64,000 bases of DNA from JAJPKK01 sp963702755 (GCA_963702755.1 CAVPDZ010000009.1:992001-1056000); one strand, 5' to 3'; counted from the stretch's first letter, positions 1 through 9,619 are shown. Notes: a model not told the origin generated them from the sequence alone. Numbers and translations: made by a program.

Positions 1-449
1 GATCGCGCAACAATTTGCGGAAGTACACAACTCTCTCGGTTTCCGAAAAACCCCACGCACGATGCGCGTCCTGCGATTGACGTGTTGTCGATCTGCGTGT
101 CCGAGCCGAGTTCGTGAAAGCCGCGCGCCGCGAGGAAGGATTCGGCGTGCGCTATAAGCTGCGTGCCCGCTCCTTGCCGTCGAAACTGCGGTTTGATCCA
201 AATGCCCTCGAGAAAGGCGACAGGTCGGCTGTCGCATCCGTTGGCGTACGCGCGGATCGCGATCTCGGCAAAGCCGACGGCGTGCGCATGAGGCGTTTCC
301 ACGACGAAGCCCCAAGCTTCGCCGCTCCGCAGAAATTCATCGATCTCCTGCGCGTGGGCCGATGCACTTTCTTCGGGCCAGAGAGCGCTGCGCATCTCTG
401 CCCACGCCGACCGGTCGGCGATCCCCATCTCCCTGACAACGAAGGTCAT
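1..449 (-). CDS. AAC(6')-like GNAT N-acetyltransferase (partial, frameshifted)
   Basis: GNAT-fold acetyltransferase of the aminoglycoside 6'-N-acetyltransferase type I group, which would transfer acetyl from acetyl-CoA to an amine. Read from ATG at 449, the protein starts MTFVVREMGIADRSAW and carries the acetyl-CoA loop region LEGIWIKPQFRRQGAGTQLI, then GFHELGSDTQIDNTS. One extra base near 76-84 throws the frame; skipping it restores SQDAHRAWGF and ETERVVYFRKLL, the usual AAC(6') ending. The gene runs off the left edge, so the stop codon is not visible. Family resemblance is clear, but chromosomal members of this group often have unknown natural substrates, so drug resistance is not implied. 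It is divergent from the monooxygenase at 497. Confidence 0.7.
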   Translation of the reverse strand, partial: MTFVVREMGIADRSAWAEMRSALWPEESASAHAQEIDEFLRSGEAWGFVVETPHAHAVGFAEIAIRAYANGCDSRPVAFLEGIWIKPQFRRQGAGTQLIAHAESFLAARGFHELGSDTQIDNTSIAGRASCVGFFGNRESCVLPQIVAR

Positions 450-496
450 GCGCGCTATCGTTTCGTAGCCCTAAGGTGTGACGTTCGGACAAGAGC

Positions 497-1627
497 ATGA
501 CGAGCAAACCAGCGGTAGCCATCATCGGCGCAGGCATTGCCGGGCTGACCGCGGCCGCTACCCTGCGCAAGATCGGCATCGCGGCGGTGATCTACGAGCA
601 GGCCCACGCATTTGCGCGCGTCGGCGCCGGCATTCAGCTGAACCCGAACGCCATGAAGCTGCTCCGCGGGCTCGGCCTCGAAGATCGCATCCGCCGCGCC
701 GGCTTTGCGCCCGAGGTCGGCTACAACCGCGTGTGGGATACCGGCGAGGTCACCTACCTTCATCCCATGGGAGATGCGATCGAGCAGCGCTTCGGCGCGC
801 CGGATGTTTCGCTCCATCGCGCCGATCTCCATGCCGCGCTCGCCTCGATCAATCCGCCCGACGTCGTGCGGTTCGACAAGAAGCTCGTCGGCATCGATCG
901 CGCCGGCGCGCGGATGCAGCTTGCCTTTGCGGACGGCACGCGCATCGAAGCCGATGCCGTGATCGGCGCCGACGGCGTGCATTCCACCGTGCTCGATCTC
1001 GTATTCGGGAGTATCGAGCCGCGCTTTTCGGGGCAGGTCGCGTATCGCGCGGTCTATCGGACCGAACGGCTTCCGGCCGCAATCGACGACCGGGTCAAGT
1101 GGTGGGGTAAGGACCGGCACATCGTCAGCTACAAGATCAACCCGCGCCGCGATGAGCTGTATTTCATCGCGAGCACGCCCGAGCCGGCCTTTCGCATCGA
1201 ATCCTGGTCGACGATCGGCAGTCTCGATCAAATGCGCGCCGCCTTCGAAGGATTTCACCCGGATGCCCGCGTCATCCTGGAGAGCTGTCCGGAGGTGCGC
1301 AAATGGGCGCTGGTCGAGCGCGAGCCGCTGCCGCGGTGGAGCGACGAGCGCATCGTGCTGATCGGCGATGCCTGTCATCCGATGCTGCCCTACATGGCGC
1401 AGGGCGCAGCCTCCTCGATGGAGGATGCCGTCGTGCTGGCGCGCTGTGTGCACGACGTCGATCTCGACGGCTTTGCCGCGGCGTTCCGCCGCTTCGAAGC
1501 CAACCGCAAGCCGCGCACCTCGCGCATTGTGCTTGGCGCGCGGCAGAACCTATGGATGCGGACGGCGTCGCAGACCGAGTCCGACTGGCTCTACGGCTAC
1601 GACGCCTGGTCCGTGCCGCTGGCGTGA
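497..1627 (+). CDS. FAD-dependent monooxygenase, 6-hydroxynicotinate 3-monooxygenase (NicC)-like
   Basis: Class A flavoprotein hydroxylase of 376 residues. The N-terminal Rossmann motif GAGIAGLTAA (about residues 11-20) binds FAD. A mid-protein DG motif (IGADGVHS, about 156-163) and the C-terminal GDACHPMLPYMAQGA (about 292-306) complete the FAD/NAD(P)H signature. The segments VKWWGKDRH, MRAAFEGFHP and WLYGYDAW closely resemble NicC, which decarboxylatively hydroxylates 6-hydroxynicotinate to 2,5-dihydroxypyridine. No other nic gene (nicA, nicB, nicX, nicD) lies nearby, so the substrate could be another hydroxylated aromatic acid such as salicylate. The frame is intact and the length is normal for the family. 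Confidence 0.8.
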   Translation: MTSKPAVAIIGAGIAGLTAAATLRKIGIAAVIYEQAHAFARVGAGIQLNPNAMKLLRGLGLEDRIRRAGFAPEVGYNRVWDTGEVTYLHPMGDAIEQRFGAPDVSLHRADLHAALASINPPDVVRFDKKLVGIDRAGARMQLAFADGTRIEADAVIGADGVHSTVLDLVFGSIEPRFSGQVAYRAVYRTERLPAAIDDRVKWWGKDRHIVSYKINPRRDELYFIASTPEPAFRIESWSTIGSLDQMRAAFEGFHPDARVILESCPEVRKWALVEREPLPRWSDERIVLIGDACHPMLPYMAQGAASSMEDAVVLARCVHDVDLDGFAAAFRRFEANRKPRTSRIVLGARQNLWMRTASQTESDWLYGYDAWSVPLA

Positions 1628-1629
1628 CC

Positions 1630-2082
1630 TCAGCTGTGACCCTTCGAATTCATCGCGATGACCGACATGGCGCGGACATTACGGTCGGCCACCATGTTGG
1701 CGGTGGTTGCCATGAATTTCTTGAAATGGTCGGTGTTGCGGTGCGAGGCCAGGGCCGCCTCGTTGTCATAGACCTCGTAAAGGAAGACGTGGTTCGGGCG
1801 GTTTGCCAGCACGGTGACGTTGAACTCGCGGCAGCCCGGCTCCTTCACCGCGTTGCTGGCGTTGTCCTTGATCGCTTCCACGAACTTCGACATCTCGGAC
1901 GGGACGATGACGAGGTCGACCGCGTTGACGTAAACGCCGCCGGCCTGCGCGGCCGCGGACGTGCTCAGCATGTTGGCGAAGACATCGTCAAAGGTGCGAT
2001 CGCGGCTCGTCATGGAGCCGATCGCGGCTCCCGCCGCTACCAACGCTATCGCGCCAACAGCCGTCTGGATCGATTTGCGCAT
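1630..2082 (-). CDS. Secreted antibiotic-biosynthesis-monooxygenase (ABM) domain protein
   Basis: A 150-residue protein with an N-terminal hydrophobic segment (about residues 7-24) that serves as a signal peptide or anchor. An ABM-type dimeric alpha-beta barrel follows, about residues 50-140. Visible family traits are the strand YVNAVDLVIVPSEMSKFVEAI, the phrase EPGCREFNV and the HVFLYEVYDNEAALASH segment with its conserved Glu and His. Cytoplasmic relatives such as YgiN are quinol monooxygenases; an exported version is less common and its substrate is unknown. ATG at 2082 is preceded by a good GGAGG ribosome site. It is convergent with the NicC-like gene, 2 bp away. Confidence 0.72.
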   Translation of the reverse strand: MRKSIQTAVGAIALVAAGAAIGSMTSRDRTFDDVFANMLSTSAAAQAGGVYVNAVDLVIVPSEMSKFVEAIKDNASNAVKEPGCREFNVTVLANRPNHVFLYEVYDNEAALASHRNTDHFKKFMATTANMVADRNVRAMSVIAMNSKGHS

Positions 2083-2302
2083 TTAGGGTTCCTCCGTTCG
2101 CCGGCTGATGATGATGGCGTGCGTTGGCCGGCCGTCAACGCGATGCCGTTCGTTGTCGCGTAATCGCAGATTTTTCGTGCGACAGCATGCCGATTTTCGC
2201 AGTCCCGGACAAGGCGGGCGGACCATGCTACCCTTTCGCAAAGGCGCCGGAAGGCAAGCAAACAACAGGCGCTGAGGAGACGACGGTCAGGAGGAACGGA
2301 AT

Positions 2303-3617
2303 ATGCGATCTTGCTACGGACATTTCTTCGGCGGCACCATTGCCCTCGCCGTCGCTTGCACCGCAGGCGGCATCGCGCAGGCACAGCAGGCGGCGCCGCC
2401 GCCGGTCAAGATCGGCATCGTGACGTTTCTGAGCGGACCGGCCGCAAGTCCGTTTGGCGTGCCGGGCCGGAACGGCGCCGAGATCGTGATCGAGGCGCTC
2501 AATGCCGGCACGGCGCCGGCGCCCTACAACACGGTCGGACTGGGTGGGGCGAAGATCGAAGCCAAGTACGTGGATGAGGCGGGATCGACCGCGCAAGTCG
2601 TCACCGAATTCCGCAATCTCGTGCAGCGCGATCAGGTCGAAGCCGTTCTCGGCTACGTGTCATCGGGCAGCTGTCTTGCGGTGACACCGGTTGCCGAGGA
2701 GCTCAAGACGCTCACCGTCTATTACGATTGCGGAACGCCCCGTATCTTCGAGGAAAAGCCGCGCCACTACGTGTTCCGGCCCTCGCCGACCGCTACGATG
2801 GATAACGTCGGGGCGGCGCGTTACCTCGTCGCGCGCAACAAGAACATCACGCTCTATTCCGGCATCAACCAGAACTATGCGTGGGGCCAGGATTCCTGGC
2901 GCGATTTCGAAGGCACCATGGCGGTGCTCGCGCCGCAAGGCCAAGGTCGACAAGGAACTGTTTCCGAAACTGTTCGCGGGCGAGTACGGCGCCGAAATCT
3001 CGACGCTCCTGATCTCGCAATCCCAGGCCGTGCATACGAGCTTCTGGGACGGCGATCTCGAAAGCTTCATCTATCAGAGCGACGCGCGCGGGCTCGCCAA
3101 GCGCATGCCGATCATCGGCACCGCGCTCGAAGCGTCGATGTGGCGCCTGCGCGACAAGATCCCCGACGGCACCCTGGTGGGCGGGCGCGGCCCCAACGGG
3201 CCGTTCGCGCCGGCGAGCGCACTCAATACCTGGTTCCATAAGCTCTACGTGGATCGCTACGGGACGCCGCCGACCTATCCGTCATATCAGATGGCGCTCG
3301 TCGTGCTCGGCCTGAAGACCGCCTGGGACAAGGCGCAGGCGCAGAAGAGCGGCGCCAGGCCGAACACCGAAGAGATCATCACGGCCTTTGAAGGCATCGA
3401 ATACGATGCGCCGAATGGCCACGTAAAGCTTGCGATCGGCAACGGCCACCAGGGCATCCAGGAGACGGCGTACGGCACCTACAAGTTCAACAAGCAGACG
3501 AAGACGCCGGAATTCGTCGACGTTGTCCGGTTCCCGGCCGAATGCGTGAACCCGCCGGCCGACGTCACCGCCGATGACTGGATCAAGGGCGGCATGAAGG
3601 GCGCCAAATGCAACTAG
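2303..3617 (+). CDS. Branched-chain amino acid-type ABC transporter substrate-binding protein (frameshifted)
   Basis: Periplasmic type 1 binding protein (LivJ/Peripla_BP_6 class) of about 437 residues once the frame is repaired. An N-terminal signal peptide ends near AQA-QQAA, and mature KIGIVTFLSGPAASPFG is the standard first strand and ligand loop. One extra base near 2937 moves the frame; downstream the other frame resumes with KVDKELFPKLF and runs to the stop at 3617. No permease or ATPase gene is adjacent, so it is an orphan binding protein, as is common in Bradyrhizobium relatives. The ligand cannot be told from sequence; aromatic acids are frequent for this subclass and the Rieske oxygenase gene follows. 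Confidence 0.8.
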
Positions 3618-3640
3618 AGAAGTGCAACTAGAAAAGTGCA
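3607..3640. repeat. Short tandem repeat at the 3' end of the binding-protein gene
   Basis: The last codons and stop of the preceding gene (AAATGCAACTAGA) are repeated in tandem with a 14-base unit: units start at 3609 and 3623, with a decayed third copy at 3637. It looks like a slippage duplication of the gene end. Confidence 0.7.
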
Positions 3641-3657
3641 ATTGGGACTCTAATTCG

Positions 3658-3861
3658 ATGGCCTTGAATTTTCGCGTCGAACTCGTGTGGCAGGACGAAA
3701 CCGACGCGAGTGCCTCGGTCTTTCTCACCGCCGACGGGCGCGTCATTCTGCAGGGCCGTGCCGTTTCGCCGGAAGAGCGCAAGGCACTCGCATTGCCGGA
3801 GGAGGGCGCGTTGATCAGCGTCGATCGCAAGCTCGTTCGTGCCATCAAGGAAATGCTCTGA
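3658..3861 (+). CDS. Small hypothetical protein (67 aa)
   Basis: Unrecognised small acidic protein. Starting at ATG 3658 (MALNFRVELVW) it has 67 residues; an upstream in-frame ATG at 3622 lies inside the tandem repeat and is less likely to be used. The pattern of alternating strands, ending SVDRKLVRAIKEML, suggests a compact alpha/beta fold without signal peptide or membrane segment. It lies between a solute-binding protein and a Rieske oxygenase on the same strand and may be co-transcribed. No function is proposed. GC content and codon choice look like the neighbours. Confidence 0.55.
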   Translation: MALNFRVELVWQDETDASASVFLTADGRVILQGRAVSPEERKALALPEEGALISVDRKLVRAIKEML

Positions 3862-3936
3862 GGCATAGCGGCTATTAGTCCCGCGCGTTGAAAATCACCG
3901 TCGACCGACTACAATCAGGAACATGGAGAAATACCC

Positions 3937-4995
3937 ATGTTCCTGAGAAATTACTGGTACGTCGCAGGCTACGATCATGAGATCACGCGCAAACCGCTCG
4001 CGCGCATGATTCTGGGCGAGCCTATCGTGTTGTTTCGCAAGGAGGACGGCACCTCGGTAGCGCTGGAGGACCGCTGCGTCCATCGCCATCTGCCGCTCTC
4101 CATGGGCAAGCTCGTCGGCGATATCCTGCAATGCCACTATCACGGCCTGCGCTATGACTGCAGCGGCCAATGCGTGCAGGTGCCGGGCCAGAACACCGTG
4201 CCGCCGGGCGCCAGCGTCAAGAGCTATCCGGTGGTCGAGCGCTACCACTGGCTGTGGATCTGGATGGGCGATCCGGCGCTCGCCGATCCCGACAAGATCG
4301 CCGATTTCCATTGGCTCGACGATCCGAACTGGGGCGCCAAGGGCCAGTATCTTCACGTCAAATCCAACTGGCAGCTCATCGTCGACAATCTGCTCGACCT
4401 CACCCACCTTGCCTTCGTGCATGAGACGACGATCGGCAATTCGGCTCTCGTCGACAATGCCGCGGTGAAAGTGACGCGCGCCCCCAACAACGTCGTCGTG
4501 ACGCGCTGGATCATCGACGCGCCGGCGCCGCCGACATTCGTGCGGGCGGGGAATTTCACCGGACCGGTCGATCGCTGGCAGATCATCGACTTCGTGCCGC
4601 CGGCCTTCCTGCGTCTCGACGTCGGCTGCTGCCCGACCGGCACCGGCGCGCCGGAAGGCAATCGCGTCGGCGGCATCACCATGCGCAACCTCAACGCCAT
4701 CACGCCGGAAACGGAATCCACCAGCCATTATTTCTGGGGCCAGGCCCACGATTGGGATGTCAACAACAAGACGCTCACCGACATGCTGGTGAAGGAGATC
4801 ACCACTGCATTCCTCGAAGACGTGGCAGTGTTCGAGGCGCAGCAGCGCACCATGACGATCCTGCCCAATGCGCCGCAGGTCGACATCAACGCCGATTCCG
4901 GCGTGATCCAGGCGCGCCGCATTCTCGATCGCATCCACCAGGAGGAATTGGCGGCGCGCGCCGCAAACGATACCCGCGTCGTCGCCGCCGAATAA
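3937..4995 (+). CDS. vanA: Rieske non-haem iron oxygenase, vanillate O-demethylase oxygenase subunit (VanA)-like
   Basis: Oxygenase component of a two-part Rieske system, 352 residues. The [2Fe-2S] ligands are CVHRH (about residues 47-51) and CHYHG (about 67-71), giving the C-x-H...C-x2-H pattern. The mononuclear iron site is DNLLDLTHLAFVHE (about 150-163), with the bridging Asp and two His in place. The MFLRNYWYVAGYDHEI start is typical of VanA-type O-demethylases, which release formaldehyde from methoxylated aromatics such as vanillate. The feruloyl-CoA synthase near 60 kb would feed such a pathway. No VanB-type ferredoxin reductase gene is in the window. Related substrates (dicamba, other methoxybenzoates) cannot be excluded, so the symbol is tentative. 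Confidence 0.75.
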   Translation: MFLRNYWYVAGYDHEITRKPLARMILGEPIVLFRKEDGTSVALEDRCVHRHLPLSMGKLVGDILQCHYHGLRYDCSGQCVQVPGQNTVPPGASVKSYPVVERYHWLWIWMGDPALADPDKIADFHWLDDPNWGAKGQYLHVKSNWQLIVDNLLDLTHLAFVHETTIGNSALVDNAAVKVTRAPNNVVVTRWIIDAPAPPTFVRAGNFTGPVDRWQIIDFVPPAFLRLDVGCCPTGTGAPEGNRVGGITMRNLNAITPETESTSHYFWGQAHDWDVNNKTLTDMLVKEITTAFLEDVAVFEAQQRTMTILPNAPQVDINADSGVIQARRILDRIHQEELAARAANDTRVVAAE

Positions 4996-5076
4996 TCTCC
5001 GGCCACCTTTTCACCGGTCGCGCCTACTCCCATGTGGAGGGGTGCGCGCCGATGGGAGGCAGGCAGGAGATCGGAA

Positions 5077-5346
5077 ATGGCAGACGAACGCGGCGGTTCG
5101 ACCGGTGGTGCGGCATCGGATACTTCGATCCTCGAACATATTCGCGCGCTCGTCGACGAGGAGCGCCACCTCTACGAACATAATGCGCCGACCGAAGCCG
5201 ATCTCGATCGGTTACAGAAGATCAACGTGGAACTCGATCGGTACTGGGATTTGCTGCGACAGCGCCGCGCGTTGCGCGAGTTCGGCCGCGATCCTGCCGA
5301 AGCGCGCATGCGTGGTACGGGCGTTGTCGAGAAATATCAGGGATAA
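5077..5346 (+). CDS. DUF2630 family small protein
   Basis: An 89-residue protein matching the DUF2630 pattern: ILEHIRALVDEERHLYE, then a helical pair with the hallmark ELDRYWDLLRQRRALREFG, and a C-terminal RMRGTGVVEKYQG. It is entirely helical, soluble and charged; the family has no known function. ATG at 5077 is chosen because AGGAGA lies just upstream; an in-frame GTG/ATG region from 5032 would add an unlikely basic leader. It follows the VanA-like gene by about 80 bp on the same strand and is convergent with the Crp/Fnr gene. Confidence 0.75.
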   Translation: MADERGGSTGGAASDTSILEHIRALVDEERHLYEHNAPTEADLDRLQKINVELDRYWDLLRQRRALREFGRDPAEARMRGTGVVEKYQG

Positions 5347-5430
5347 CGTCCGTCCGACTGCTTAAGGTCGGCCAGGCGCGGGAACCGTTCAAACCCTCGA
5401 TTGCAACCGCCGCTCGGTTGGAGTGGCCGC

Positions 5431-6243
5431 TCAAACCTCAGCGGCCCAGCTCGCGACGGGATGACCGTTGGGCATCGGAGCCTTTGCGACGCTCAGCAGC
5501 TCGGATGGCCATCGGCCGCGATCGAGTACGTGACAGCAATCGCACCCGGCGGCCTGCAAGGCGTCGCGATCGCGGATGGCAATTCTTCCCCGCCGATAGC
5601 TGATCACGCCTCGCAACTGGAATTGCTGCGCGATCAGGGTGGCGGTGGTCCGACGGATCCCCAGGGCCTGGGCAATGGTTTCCTGAGTTGCCAAAATCGT
5701 GTCCTCGCCGAGGGCATCGCTTGCCCGCAGCAGCCAACGGCAAAAACGCGCATCCGCGGCGTGAACGGCATTGCACGCGGCAATCTGTTGCGCCTGCAGG
5801 AAAAGCCAACCCATGCAAGTGGTTGCCATGTGTCTGAGCTCTTCGCTCTGATCCATTGCAGAACTGAAGGCTTGGGCCGGGATGCTGGTGAACCGACCAG
5901 GGGCCTGAACGACGGCTTGGGTGAGGGGAGGTAGCGCGGCCGAAGCTTCCTGGAAGCCGATCGCGCCTTCCGGGCCGACGGTTCCGACTTCGATCGAGTT
6001 GCCGTCGCTTGTCGGCACGCGAATCGAAAGCAATCCGGAGACGGGGAAGTAGACGTGACCATTCGGTTCGCCGGGGTGCCAAAGCACGGCGCCGTCGCTG
6101 AAATCCTGGTCGCGAAGGTGGCCGTTCAACAGCGCCGACGCTTCGCGCGACAGGCCCGCCAACAGCGGATTGCGACGGGAGCTCTGAACGTAAGACATCG
6201 GCAGCGGCCTGACAGTAGCGCTGCGGCTCATCAAAGTAGGCAT
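5431..6243 (-). CDS. Crp/Fnr family transcriptional regulator
   Basis: A 270-residue regulator. The N-terminal cyclic-nucleotide-like beta-roll (about residues 30-140, e.g. DGAVLWHPGEPNGHVYFPVSG) is followed by a dimerisation helix and a winged helix-turn-helix (about 185-240, with TQETIAQALGIRRTTATLIA and GVISYRRGRIAI). There is no FNR-type N-terminal cysteine cluster, so it is unlikely to bind an iron-sulfur centre. A C-terminal CDCC group near residue 235 is unusual. This subgroup in rhizobia is generally annotated only as Crp/Fnr. ATG at 6243 begins MPTLMSRS. The region 6244-6470 upstream holds its promoter and is otherwise empty. Confidence 0.82.
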   Translation of the reverse strand: MPTLMSRSATVRPLPMSYVQSSRRNPLLAGLSREASALLNGHLRDQDFSDGAVLWHPGEPNGHVYFPVSGLLSIRVPTSDGNSIEVGTVGPEGAIGFQEASAALPPLTQAVVQAPGRFTSIPAQAFSSAMDQSEELRHMATTCMGWLFLQAQQIAACNAVHAADARFCRWLLRASDALGEDTILATQETIAQALGIRRTTATLIAQQFQLRGVISYRRGRIAIRDRDALQAAGCDCCHVLDRGRWPSELLSVAKAPMPNGHPVASWAAEV

Positions 6244-6470
6244 GCTTTCCCCACGGCTTCGAGGCGAGTTCAGGATGGCCTTCAACGGAAGGCGCCGGCG
6301 AGGTATTCCCCGAGCCGTAACTCGCTCGACCTGGAATGGTTCCATCCAATCGGGAATGGCAAAGCGATTTAAATTTCTGATCTTCAAGTCACTGATCTCG
6401 CCACGAAATTTGCTGCGACTTTGGCGATGCGCAACGGCGTCGCCGCAGCGCGGACGCGAAATTCGAGAGC

Positions 6471-7872
6471 TTACTCGGTGCTTGCGATACGCTTTTTCGC
6501 GGCGCCGCGCGGTGCGATCGCTGCGACAATATCCATCAGCGGACCGATGCCGGTCAGGGCGATCGCGCTGTCGCCCGCCTCGCTCTGCGAGGAGTCCGGT
6601 ACGACGGCACGGCCGAAGCCAAGCTTTGCCGCCTCTTTGAGGCGCGCCGGGGCCTGCGCGACCGGCCGGACCATGCCGGACAAGGAAATTTCGCCGAAAT
6701 AGACCGCGTCCGCCGGCAGCGGCGCGTTGGTGAGCGAGGAAACAAGGGCGGCCGCCGCCGCGAGGTCCGCAGCCGGCTCCTGGATGCGCAGGCCGCCGGC
6801 AACGTTGAGATAGACATCGTGGCCCGAGAGACGCACCCCGCAATGGGCTTCGAGCACTGCGAGCACCATGGCGAGGCGGTTCTGGTCCCAGCCGACCACG
6901 GCGCGGCGCGGCGTGCCGAGAGTCGTCGGCGCGACCAGGGCCTGAATCTCGACCAGCAGTGGGCGGGTGCCCTCGATGCCGGCAAACACAGCGGTGCCCG
7001 GCGCGCCGAGATCGCGTTCGGAGAGAAACAGCGCCGACGGATTGGCGACCTCGCGCAAGCCGCCGCCCGTCATCTCGAACACGCCGATCTCGTCGGTGGG
7101 GCCGAACCGGTTTTTCACCGCACGCAGGATGCGGAAATGGTGGGCGCCTTCGCCCTCGAACGAGAGCACCGCGTCGACCATGTGCTCGACCACGCGCGGT
7201 CCCGCGATCTGACCATCCTTGGTGACGTGGCCGACCAGGATGACGGCGGCGCCGGAACGCTTGGCGTAGCGGATCAGCACCTGCGCCGCGCCGCGCACCT
7301 GGCTCACGGTGCCGGGTGCCGACTCGATTGCGCTCGTCCACATGGTCTGGATCGAGTCGATGACGATGAGGCGCGGCGTCTTGCCTTCCGCGAGCGTGGC
7401 GACGATGTCCTCGACCGCGGTTTCGGCCGCAAGCTCGACCGGGGCATCGCCGAGATGAAGCCGCTCGGCGCGCAGCCGCACCTGCGCCACCGCCTCCTCG
7501 CCCGAGATGTAGACCGCGCGGTGTCCGCCACGGGCGACCGCAGCCGCCGCCTGTATCAGCAGCGTCGACTTGCCGATGCCCGGATCGCCGCCGACGAGGA
7601 GCACCGAGCCGCGCACGAACCCGCCGCCGGTCACCCGGTCGAGCTCGGCAATCCCCGAGCCGGTGCGCGGCGCATCATCGCTCTCGCCCGCCAACGGCTG
7701 GAGCGCGAACGGCCGTCCCTTGCGGGGGGCGGGACCGGGGAGCGCACGCTCGAGCGCGGCGGAATTCTTCGGAAATCGTGTTCCATTCGCCGCAGGAATC
7801 GCACTTGCCCTGCCAGCGCCCATAAACCGCGCCGCAGTTCTGGCAGACAAACGTTGGAGTACGGCGGGCCAT
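6471..7872 (-). CDS. radA: DNA repair protein RadA (Sms), frameshifted
   Basis: RadA is a hexameric DnaB-like helicase that processes recombination intermediates. The start at 7872 gives a C4 zinc finger, CQNCG...CDSCG, within the first 30 residues. One indel near 7765 separates this from the rest of the gene. Downstream are the Walker A GGDPGIGKSTL, Walker B LIVIDSIQTMW, the RadA-specific KNRFG motif and a Lon-protease-like C-terminal domain with NVAGGLRI and YFGEISLSG. Reading both frames gives the usual length of about 465 residues. It lies downstream of alr on the same strand, the common alphaproteobacterial arrangement (dnaB-alr-radA), although dnaB is absent here. Confidence 0.92.
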
Positions 7873-8037
7873 GGGATGGGGCGCTTTGCGAATCCGCGAA
7901 ATGCCGCGAGGGTATCACGGCGGGCGATATATGAGGTCGCGGTGGTTTTGCGATCGCCCGGACAGCCGGAGCGGACACTATGGCCGGAGAATTGCGGTCC
8001 CCGAAGCGCAACAATGAGGATGGCGGAACGCCCGTCT

Positions 8038-9289
8038 TCAGCCCACCCACACCCGCCGGTATCGCTTGCCGAATGAGGTCAGCACCTCGTAGCCGATGGT
8101 GCTGCTCCAGACCGCGACCTCGTCGACGGTGATGCCGTCGCCGATGAGCGTTGCGTACTCGCCGCGCTTCACCAACTCGGGGGGCAAGCCGGTGACGTCG
8201 ATCGCCATCAGGTCCATGGAGATCCGCCCGACGATCGGCGAGCGCCGATTGGCAACGAGTGGCGACGGCGCTCGACCGGCTGCCCGCCTTGGTGCCGGCT
8301 GCCGCGCGCTGGTAGCCGTCGCCATAGCCGACTGAAACGATGGCGACGCGCGTGCCTCGGCCGGCCGAGTAGGTCGCGCCATAGCCGACCGTGTCGCCGC
8401 GTTCGACCTCGCGAACCTGAACGATGCGCGCTTTGAGATTGACCACCGGGTCCATCAGATTTTGCGTCTTCGGCGTCGGGTTGACGCCAAACAGCGCCGC
8501 GCCGGGACGGACCATGTCGCAATGACTTGCGGGCCCGAGGAAAATGCCGGACGAGTTCGCAAGCGAGGTGGCGATGCCGCGGAACTGGAGGCGCAACTCC
8601 CGAAATGCCGCGATCTGCTTGGCATTGAGTGCGTGCTCCGGCGTATCGGCGCAGGCGAGGTGGCTCATGATCAGCGAGATGCCATGGTCCGGCATTTTCG
8701 AGCGCGCCGCGAACGTCGATGCTTCCGCGACGGTGAGACCGAGCCGGTTCATGCCGGTATCGAAATGAAGTGCCGCGCCGCCCCGCCAACCGCTTGCCAT
8801 GCGGAACGCGTCCCACTCCAGATACTCCATGACGCTGTTGATCACCGGGCGGGCGTTGATCTCGGCGTAAGTCCCGGCGGTGCCCGGCACGATGCCGTTG
8901 AGCACGTAGATCGCCGCGCCCTCCGGCACGACCGACCGGACGCGGCGTGCCTCGGCGAGATGGGCGACGAAAAAGGTGGCGCAGCCGGCCTTGGCGAGAT
9001 GCGCGGCCACCGGTTCGATGCCGCAGCCATAGGCGTCGGCCTTGACCACGGCGGCGCAGTCGGCCGGGACCACGCGTTGCGCCAGCGCCTTCCAGTTCTT
9101 GGCGACGGCGGCAAGATCGACCGTCAATACGCCGCCGGTTTCGAGTTCATGCGGGCCGGCACTCTCGACCGATCGCGCCGGCTCACGGCCGAGCGGAGGC
9201 GCCGCGTGCGGCGCCGTTGCGGCATGCGGCGCGACCTGCGCTTGAGTTTCGGGGGTATCGATTGGGGATTTCGCCTTGCGGATGGGCAA
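8038..9289 (-). CDS. alr: Alanine racemase (frameshifted)
   Basis: PLP-dependent racemase converting L- to D-alanine for peptidoglycan. The PLP lysine is in AAVVKADAYGCG, and the substrate side is marked by HFDTGMNRLGL and the catalytic tyrosine region TVGYGATYSAGRGTR. An indel near 8265-8272 breaks the frame; the other frame resumes with RSPIVGRISMDLMAIDVT and ends RVWVG. No ATG is available in frame near the expected N terminus; TTG at 9289 (giving MPIRKAKSP) is the proposed start and is uncertain. The N terminus has a low-complexity Ala/Pro stretch of about 40 residues before the barrel. radA follows 165 bp downstream. Confidence 0.88.
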
Positions 9290-9430
9290 AGTGGGCCTCT
9301 CACAATGTCCGGCAACGCACCGTGACAGCACGCTTAGCATAAGCCGCGCCAGCGGCGTGATTTTTTTGGTGCGGACGGTCGACAGCGACACGCTTGATTT
9401 TGCACGCGGTCTTGTCGGAAAAGGCTGGTC

Positions 9431-9619
9431 ATGGATCGCCAGGATCGCGACAAGACCACCAGCCTTCTGGCCGCGCCGCCGCGCGTGATCAATGTCGGCC
9501 TCGAACTGTTCGCGGCCGATCTCGCCCACCAGGAGGTCAAGGTCGTCCATGTGCAATGGGCGCCCCCGGCCGGCGGCAATCCGCGTCTTGCCGGCCTCCT
9601 CGACAAGTTGCGAAGCTGA
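9431..9619 (+). CDS. Small protein resembling the FdrA C-terminal segment
   Basis: A 62-residue protein with the pattern PPRVINVGLELFAADL, then VVHVQWAPPAGGNP and a final LLDKLRS. To my recollection this pattern occurs as the C-terminal piece of longer FdrA proteins; here it is a separate reading frame at the head of the FdrA/DUF1116 operon. The following TTG start at 9641 is only 21 bp away, supporting co-translation. No catalytic residues or membrane segment are evident. The role as a detached subunit or domain of the carbamoyltransferase-like complex is inference. Confidence 0.6.
   Translation: MDRQDRDKTTSLLAAPPRVINVGLELFAADLAHQEVKVVHVQWAPPAGGNPRLAGLLDKLRS

Noticed and set aside
5431..7341. 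A 636-residue minus-strand frame running from inside radA into the Crp/Fnr gene
   Set aside because: Only the last 270 residues (from ATG 6243) match a protein family; the upstream part is radA sequence in the wrong frame plus intergenic DNA.
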